The notes beneath the pieces were generated by a model. That model was not told where the DNA came from. It did not search any database and saw only the letters and a list, made by a program, of their open reading frames with translations. The position numbers were made by a program, and so were the translations under genes. 64,000 bases of DNA from Bacillota bacterium (lineage in GTDB: Bacteria; Bacillota; Clostridia; Acetivibrionales; JAEXSP01), in assembly GCA_023453795.1 (NCBI GenBank), contig JAEXSP010000032.1:1-64000 (forward strand), given 5' to 3'. Below are positions 58,730 through 64,000 of this stretch, in pieces. How positions within the stretch are numbered: position 1 is the stretch's first letter; each line of letters begins with the position of its first letter.

Positions 58730-59744
58730 GGCTGAACTCTCTTCCTAATATTTCGGCAATTCTGCTTATATCTTTACACAAATTATCGAACTGATCCGGA
58801 GTTAGCTGTTGAGCTGCATCGGATAATGCACATCTTGGGTTGGGATGCACTTCAATTATCAGTCCGTCAGCTCCGGCTGCAATAGCTGCCTTTGACAACG
58901 GCAATACATATTGGGTCTTGCCTGCAGCATGGCTCGGGTCAACTATTATAGGGAGATGGCTGGTATTTTTTACGACCGGAACAGCACTGATGTCAAGAGT
59001 GTTGCGCGTTGCTGTCTCAAAGGTCCTGATGCCCCTCTCGCAGAGAACTATATTATAGTTGCCCTCGCTCATAATATACTCAGCCGCATTAAGCCATTCA
59101 TCTATGGTTGTTGCCGGACCGCGTTTAAAAAGCACAGGTTTCATTGAACGACCTACTTCTTTAAGAAGCTGGAAGTTCTGAACGTTACGTGCACCTATTT
59201 GAAACATGTCTACGTAATTCATAGATATTTCCAAAGCCTTCTCACTGGTAACCTCAGTAATTATTTGAAGGCCTGTTGCATCCTTTGCTTCTTTTAGAAG
59301 CTTCAAGCCTTCTTCCTCAAGACCTTGGAAGGCGTAAGGAGAAGTTCTTGGCTTAAAGGCACCGCCCCGAAGTATTTTAGCCCCCGACTTTTTTATTGCG
59401 AAAGCCGCTTCCAGAATCTGATCATGGGATTCAACCGCACAAGGCCCGGCAATCATGATAAGTTCTTTGCCCCCGATTTTAACTCCATTGACGTCTACAA
59501 TACTGGGCTCCGGCCTGAAGGTTCTGCTGGCCAGCTTATATGATTCCACTATTGGGACAAGCCTTTCTACTCCGGGCATCAGTTCCAACGGAACATCACT
59601 CAAAACCCTTTTGTCTCCGATTACACCTATGATTGTCCTCTCGGTGCCCTGAGATATATGGACTCCCAGGCCAAGCGACTCAAGAACTTTTGACACATCA
59701 TTTATTTCATTTTCTTTTGAACTGGATTTCATTACTATTATCAT
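58719..59744 (-). CDS. aroF: 3-deoxy-7-phosphoheptulonate synthase (DAHP synthase)
   Basis: 341 aa. N-terminal ferredoxin-like domain (about 1-70), then the class I beta catalytic barrel with GPCAVES, RGGAFKPRTSPYAFQG and QIGARN. It is the first committed shikimate step and heads the minus-strand aromatic operon. ATG 59732 is an alternative start. Confidence 0.93.
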   Translation of the reverse strand: MIIVMKSSSKENEINDVSKVLESLGLGVHISQGTERTIIGVIGDKRVLSDVPLELMPGVERLVPIVESYKLASRTFRPEPSIVDVNGVKIGGKELIMIAGPCAVESHDQILEAAFAIKKSGAKILRGGAFKPRTSPYAFQGLEEEGLKLLKEAKDATGLQIITEVTSEKALEISMNYVDMFQIGARNVQNFQLLKEVGRSMKPVLFKRGPATTIDEWLNAAEYIMSEGNYNIVLCERGIRTFETATRNTLDISAVPVVKNTSHLPIIVDPSHAAGKTQYVLPLSKAAIAAGADGLIIEVHPNPRCALSDAAQQLTPDQFDNLCKDISRIAEILGREFSHAG

Positions 59745-60209
59745 CAGAATTTACCTATCCATTCATACATTTTATTTTAATTTACAATGTTACCATACAA
59801 ATGTCAAGAACACTTTGGACCTGCTAAAAAGCTGGTTCTATAAGGATGGGGATATTTGAGCAGGCATATTGCGCATCAGTAAAAATATTTGGTTCTATTT
59901 AATTATTTAGCTATTTACAAATATATTTTAATGATATAATAAACATATTATTTGTACAGAGTTTTTTAATTTAAAAAAATAGAATCCATATAGAGGAAAA
60001 ATCCAAATTTGGTAGAATAGTATATAATATTTCTGAAAACATATCTCTTTCTTATTGGTGAAACATGCTGAAGCATGTGTTAAAAATCAAGAGGATTCGA
60101 TGTCCTTGAGATTTTAACTGGAACTTTTATGAATTATTTTACAATTTACATGTAATATAATTGATATAAATGGTTTTTGGTAAAACAAAATAAATAAGGG
60201 GGAATTTTT
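59745..60209 (+). other. Intergenic region before the EF-G-like gene
   Basis: 465 bases between divergent genes. ACATGC-TGAA-GCATGT forms a tetraloop hairpin at 60063-60078, and an imperfect hairpin follows (about 60083-60115). AT-rich sequence includes TATAAT at about 60024. I see no gene and no known riboswitch. Confidence 0.5.
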
Positions 60210-62300
60210 ATGAAAGATTATACCGTGGATAAAATCCGCAATGTCTGTTTGCTTGGACATGGCGGATCAGGTAAGACTACCATTGCTGAAGCGATGCTTT
60301 ACAACACGGGAGTGCTTGACAGGTTCGGAAAAGTAGCTGACGGAACTACTACTACTGACTATGACCCGGAAGAAATTAAAAGAAAAATTTCTATAAGCAC
60401 TGCGCTGGCTCCATGTGAATGGAAGGACTGCAAGATAAATATAATCGATACTCCTGGATATTTTGATTTTGTCGGCGAAGTTATGCAAGGGATAAGGGTC
60501 GCCGAAGCTTCGATCATAGCCGTACCGGCAAAGAGCGGTGTCGCTGTCGGCACAGAAAAATCCTGGGCCTATTCCAAAGATCAAGGCATACCAAAAATAT
60601 TTTTTGTTAGCAAAATGGATGAGGAAAATGCAAACTTTTTCGCAGTACTTGAACAATTGACAAATACCTTCGGAAAAGGAGTAATTGCTTTTACCCTGCC
60701 TATTATTGAAAATGACAAGATTGTAGGTTTTGTTGACGTGATTAACATGAAAGCGAAAAAATTCGACAAGGATAAGCTGTTGGATATAGCTATTCCTGCC
60801 GATTTGAATGATAAAATTTCTCAAGTCAAAGAAGCTTTGAATGAAGCTGTTGCTGAAACCGACGAAGCGCTTATGGACAAGTTCTTCGGAGGGGAAGAGT
60901 TCACTCAGGAAGATATCAGTAAAGGTCTCAGATTAGGAATTTATGATGGTTCGATCGTTCCGGTCTTCTGCGGTTCGGCAGTAAATAACACAGGTATTCA
61001 AACTTTATTGGATGCAATTATAGAATATTTGCCTTCTCCCTCCGCCAAAGCTTCTGTCAAGGGCTATAAGCCGGGTACGGAGAATGCGCTTGAGTTCAGG
61101 ACTGCAGCAGATGAACATCTTTCAGCATTGGTCTTTAAAACTGTTGCAGACCCGTTTGTTGGCAAGATATCATTGTTCAAGGTATATTCAGGTACTCTCA
61201 AGTCCGATTCAGTCGTATTCAACACAACAAGTGAAAAAAACGAGAAGATTGCCTCATTGTTCATTATGCGCGGTAAAAAGCAAATTATGGTAGATAAACT
61301 GATTGCGGGTGACATCGGAGGGATATCAAAGCTTCAAAGCACAAACACTAATGATACTTTATGCGAGCAGGCAAACCAGATAGTTCTTGAAAAGATTAAT
61401 TTCCCGGAACCTGCGATTTCTTTGGCAGTTGAGCCCAAGCAAAAGGGCGATGAGGAAAAAATCAGTTCAGGCTTGCACAAGCTTCAAGATGAGGATCCTA
61501 CATTTAAGCTTTCGATTAATACTGAGACTCACCAGACACTCATTTCAGGAGTCGGCGAACAGCATCTTGACGTTATAGTAAGTAAACTGAAAGCCAAATT
61601 TGGAGTTGGGGTCAACCTTGTAGATCCTAAGGTTCCGTTCAGAGAAACGATCAAAAAGAAGGTTAAAGTAGAAGGAAAGCATAAGAAACAATCAGGCGGC
61701 CATGGTCAGTATGGTCATGTTTGGATTGAATTCGAACCGGGTGAAAAGGAAGGTCTGACATTTGAAGAAAAAATCTTCGGCGGTTCAGTCCCGAGACAAT
61801 ACTTCCCGGCTGTTGAAAAAGGATTGCATGAGGCCATACTGAAAGGAGTGCTTGCAGGCTACCCTGTTGTTAACCTTAAGGCAACCCTTGTTGACGGCTC
61901 CTTCCACCCTGTTGATTCTTCAGAAATGGCATTCAAGGTTGCGGCCAGGCTTGCGTACAAGAAGGGCTTGACACAAGCAACACCTGTTCTTCTTGAACCA
62001 ATAGCACATGCTGAAGTATATGTTCCTGATCATTACATGGGTGATGTCATAGGTGATCTCAACAAGCGCAGGGGAAGAATACTTGGTATGAACCCCCAGG
62101 ATGGCGGTATTCAGCAGGTAGTGGCTGAGGTTCCTCAAGCTGAGATGTTTAAGTATGCAACCGACCTCAGGTCAATGACACAAGGAAGAGGATATTTCAA
62201 ACTCTGGTTTGAAAGGTATGAGGAAGCACCTCCGATGATAAGCCAGAAGATAATTGAAGAAGCTAAGAAGACAATGACTGAGGATGATGAAGACGAGTAA
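60210..62300 (+). CDS. EF-G-like GTPase
   Basis: 696 aa translation-type GTPase. G1 loop GHGGSGKTT, DTPG and SKMD are present, with EF-G domains II to V after residue 280. The P-loop GHGGSGKT places it in the second EF-G-like group and not canonical FusA. Role possibly ribosome-related or stress. AAGGGGG precedes the ATG. Confidence 0.88.
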   Translation: MKDYTVDKIRNVCLLGHGGSGKTTIAEAMLYNTGVLDRFGKVADGTTTTDYDPEEIKRKISISTALAPCEWKDCKINIIDTPGYFDFVGEVMQGIRVAEASIIAVPAKSGVAVGTEKSWAYSKDQGIPKIFFVSKMDEENANFFAVLEQLTNTFGKGVIAFTLPIIENDKIVGFVDVINMKAKKFDKDKLLDIAIPADLNDKISQVKEALNEAVAETDEALMDKFFGGEEFTQEDISKGLRLGIYDGSIVPVFCGSAVNNTGIQTLLDAIIEYLPSPSAKASVKGYKPGTENALEFRTAADEHLSALVFKTVADPFVGKISLFKVYSGTLKSDSVVFNTTSEKNEKIASLFIMRGKKQIMVDKLIAGDIGGISKLQSTNTNDTLCEQANQIVLEKINFPEPAISLAVEPKQKGDEEKISSGLHKLQDEDPTFKLSINTETHQTLISGVGEQHLDVIVSKLKAKFGVGVNLVDPKVPFRETIKKKVKVEGKHKKQSGGHGQYGHVWIEFEPGEKEGLTFEEKIFGGSVPRQYFPAVEKGLHEAILKGVLAGYPVVNLKATLVDGSFHPVDSSEMAFKVAARLAYKKGLTQATPVLLEPIAHAEVYVPDHYMGDVIGDLNKRRGRILGMNPQDGGIQQVVAEVPQAEMFKYATDLRSMTQGRGYFKLWFERYEEAPPMISQKIIEEAKKTMTEDDEDE

Positions 62301-62320
62301 AAATGAAAATAGTAGAATTC

Positions 62321-62354
62321 AACGGGACGTATGATATGTATGTCCCGTTTTTTC
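62321..62354 (+). terminator. Terminator after the EF-G-like gene
   Basis: AACGGGAC (62321-62328) pairs with GTCCCGTT (62342-62349) then TTTTT. Confidence 0.85.
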
Positions 62355-62374
62355 TGCCTGTCAACATAAAAAAA

Positions 62375-62410
62375 TGTCGAAATATAGCCAAAAATATGTA
62401 ATTAATGTAT
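62375..62410 (+). repeat. Upstream repeat A of the agr-like pair
   Basis: TGTCGAAATATAGCCAAAAA and the following AT-rich 15 bases closely match 63697-63732. Each copy lies 90-135 bases before one of the two paralogous membrane genes, so it may be a shared regulatory site. Confidence 0.6.
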
Positions 62411-62502
62411 TAGCTTTACAAAATGGGTTAAATTTATTACAATTAATATATTAGATATCCAAATTGCATTTTACTTAAATCTCACTAAGGGGTAAAGGTT
62501 GA

Positions 62503-63414
62503 ATGTTCATTTCAGTGAACTGGAGCCGTGTATTTGATTCTTTATTAAATATAATTCTATTGTCTATCCCGGAAAACATTTTTCTTGTGATGTTTTGCCT
62601 GATTATATTAAAGCAGTTCGACTTTTTGGGTTCAAAAAATGAAGGCACAAGAAGAGTTAAAGTAAGAGATATTTTAGAAGTGTTATTCATAGCATTTTCA
62701 CTAGCGATTACATCTCAAGTATTAAGCCTAATTGATTTAAATCCTAACATAAAGCTTGGAATTCTTGCTATTCTAATGCCTGGATTAATTATTATCGTAT
62801 ATAGATGCTGGACAATAGAGGCAATACTTAAAACATTTCTTTGTAGTCTATGCAGTATTTTGGTTTATGTTTTAATAGAATTTTCATATTTACCGTTGGT
62901 ATTTTATGCAACAAATAAAACAGCAAGCTACTATACCGATTCAATCACAAATATTTTCTTTTTATCTATGCCTGAGATAATTGTGGATTATTCAATAATA
63001 GCATTCATGCTTATAAAGAAAGTCAAGTTTAACAAGATAAACTTGATTGGTATCATTTTGAAAAGCAGAGTGCTGCAAATAACTACATTAATTATGATCA
63101 TGTTCAATATGGCATCGTTTGTAACATATGGAAAGTTAATTTGGATGGATAAAATTTTGGTTGAAATGCCATTTGTGTTTCAATCAGCTGCTATAACAAT
63201 TGTTCTGCTTTTACCGATAGTCAATATTTCTTTATTCTTATTTGTTATTTATTACATAAATAGTAAGCAGCAATATCACAGGTCTCTGTCTATCGAAATG
63301 ATCGAAAAATTAACAGATGATTTGTATAATTCAGCTACAGAAAAAAAATATGAAAAAGTGGACTTAATAATTCAAGACATAAAGGCAAATATCGAGGACC
63401 TACATCAAGAATAA
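62503..63414 (+). CDS. AgrC-like membrane receptor without kinase domain
   Basis: 303 aa with about seven membrane helices and a short cytoplasmic C-terminal helical tail (about 245-303). The next genes are an AgrD-like peptide and a second copy of this family. The tail lacks a GHKL ATPase domain, so it cannot phosphorylate by itself. It may sense the peptide and signal through a partner. Confidence 0.6.
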   Translation: MFISVNWSRVFDSLLNIILLSIPENIFLVMFCLIILKQFDFLGSKNEGTRRVKVRDILEVLFIAFSLAITSQVLSLIDLNPNIKLGILAILMPGLIIIVYRCWTIEAILKTFLCSLCSILVYVLIEFSYLPLVFYATNKTASYYTDSITNIFFLSMPEIIVDYSIIAFMLIKKVKFNKINLIGIILKSRVLQITTLIMIMFNMASFVTYGKLIWMDKILVEMPFVFQSAAITIVLLLPIVNISLFLFVIYYINSKQQYHRSLSIEMIEKLTDDLYNSATEKKYEKVDLIIQDIKANIEDLHQE

Positions 63415-63430
63415 AAAAGGAGTGAGAGAA

Positions 63431-63547
63431 ATGAATAAACTTTATTTAACTCTTGGTAGTCTTCTGTCTCTAGTTGCCGTTCATACAGCAAGTTTTGCTT
63501 GTTGGTGGATTCTTTACCAGCCCAAAATTCCCAAAAACCTTAGGTAG
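63431..63547 (+). CDS. AgrD-like cyclic autoinducer peptide precursor
   Basis: 38 aa. Amphipathic leader (NKLYLTLGSLLSLVAVHTAS), a single cysteine in ACWWILY and a C-terminal QPKIPKNLR. This is the layout of clostridial AgrD precursors, where the cysteine thiolactone ring forms the signal. AAAAAGGAG lies 8 bases upstream. No AgrB protease is within the window. Confidence 0.75.
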   Translation: MNKLYLTLGSLLSLVAVHTASFACWWILYQPKIPKNLR

Positions 63548-63696
63548 ACACAAATCTATTGCTATAATATATGCTTTATACGATTAGTATAAACTATATT
63601 AATGCCTGTTTGAGAAGAAAAGTAATAAATTTATAAATGAGGCATAGGTGTTCTTGTCTCCATTTCATTATTAAAGCGGGTTATACATTGAAAAAT

Positions 63697-63732
63697 TGTA
63701 GAAATATATGCAAAAATGTGTAATTTATATTA
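63697..63732 (+). repeat. Upstream repeat B of the agr-like pair
   Basis: TGTAGAAATATATGCAAAAA plus flank, matching 62375-62410, lies about 100 bases before the second paralog. Confidence 0.6.
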
Positions 63733-63831
63733 CGTACTTTACATATGCCGGAATGTGAGTTAAAATTAATGTATAATCTGGCAATAATATACAAATTTAA
63801 ACGTAATATTCCATGGAGGCAGGGAAAGGGT

Positions 63832-64000
63832 ATGCGTATAGACTGGGGTAACATAGTTGACTATGTTTTTAATATGATTCTAGTATCAATGCCAGAAGAG
63901 ATATTCCTTGTTGTATTTTGCCTCATTCTTCTTAAACAGTTTGATTTTCTAGGGTCAAAAAATGACGGCGAAAGTAGGTTGAAATGGAGGGATATTTTTG
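63832..64000 (+). CDS. Second AgrC-like membrane protein (partial)
   Basis: Cut by the window end after 56 codons. It shares the N-terminal pattern PEEIFLVVFCLILLKQFDFLG with the gene at 62503 (PENIFLVMFCLIILKQFDFLG), so the two are paralogs. It may carry the missing kinase domain further on. Confidence 0.8.
   Translation, partial: MRIDWGNIVDYVFNMILVSMPEEIFLVVFCLILLKQFDFLGSKNDGESRLKWRDIF

Overview
The window looks like the chromosome of a low-GC, spore-forming anaerobe of the Clostridia. Evidence: an isoleucine T-box, a Rex repressor, a CwlD-type spore-cortex amidase, a PadR regulator, an AgrD-like cyclic peptide precursor, AT-rich intergenic DNA and strong TTGACA-N17-TATAAT promoters. The species cannot be named from sequence alone.

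Layout. 1-1660: tRNA-Asp, tRNA-Phe and tRNA-Gly, galU on the minus strand, then tRNA-Cys. 1660-2453: an 800-base leader with a perfect promoter, a terminator-like hairpin and a second large hairpin. 2454-28589: one co-directional set of 15 genes, visibly more AT-rich than its flanks, that reads as a single polyketide/lipid operon. 28634-28659: a 26-base partial copy of the tRNA-Cys gene, so the operon is bracketed by a direct repeat like a genomic island. 28853-33006: a UDG-family protein and a T-box-controlled type 2 isoleucyl-tRNA synthetase. 33392-41103: c-di-GMP proteins, a GDP-mannose enzyme, a PadR/signal-peptidase pair and small unknowns. 41281-44529: a multicopper oxidase and small membrane proteins, including a possible decayed agr-like locus. 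45502-49526: a serine dehydratase with an amino-acid ABC importer. 49719-55362: cell-wall proteins and ABC-F. 55496-59744: rex, then aroF-tyrA-aroA on the minus strand. 60210-62300: an EF-G-like GTPase. 62503-64000: two paralogous membrane proteins flanking an AgrD-like peptide.

The most interesting system is the 26-kb operon. It combines a complete KS-AT-DH-ER-KR-ACP synthase; a PUFA-synthase-like pair (ACP-ACP-ACP-KR, and KS-CLF joined to two AfsA-like hotdog domains in swapped order); a stand-alone condensation domain; a degenerate adenylate-forming protein; an ICMT-like methyltransferase; an SDR without YxxxK; a CarS-like CDP-lipid synthase; and a PgsA-like CDP-alcohol phosphatidyltransferase. 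An FtsX-type ABC exporter, two half-permeases, an iron-sulfur flavoprotein and a PLP enzyme complete it. AfsA esterifies a beta-ketoacyl chain to dihydroxyacetone phosphate, and CarS and PgsA act on phosphatidate-like lipids and their CDP derivatives. I therefore infer that the operon makes a polyketide-derived glycerophospholipid, not a conventional free polyketide. This is a hypothesis from domain logic. No phosphopantetheinyl transferase, thioesterase, integrase or dedicated regulator lies in the window.
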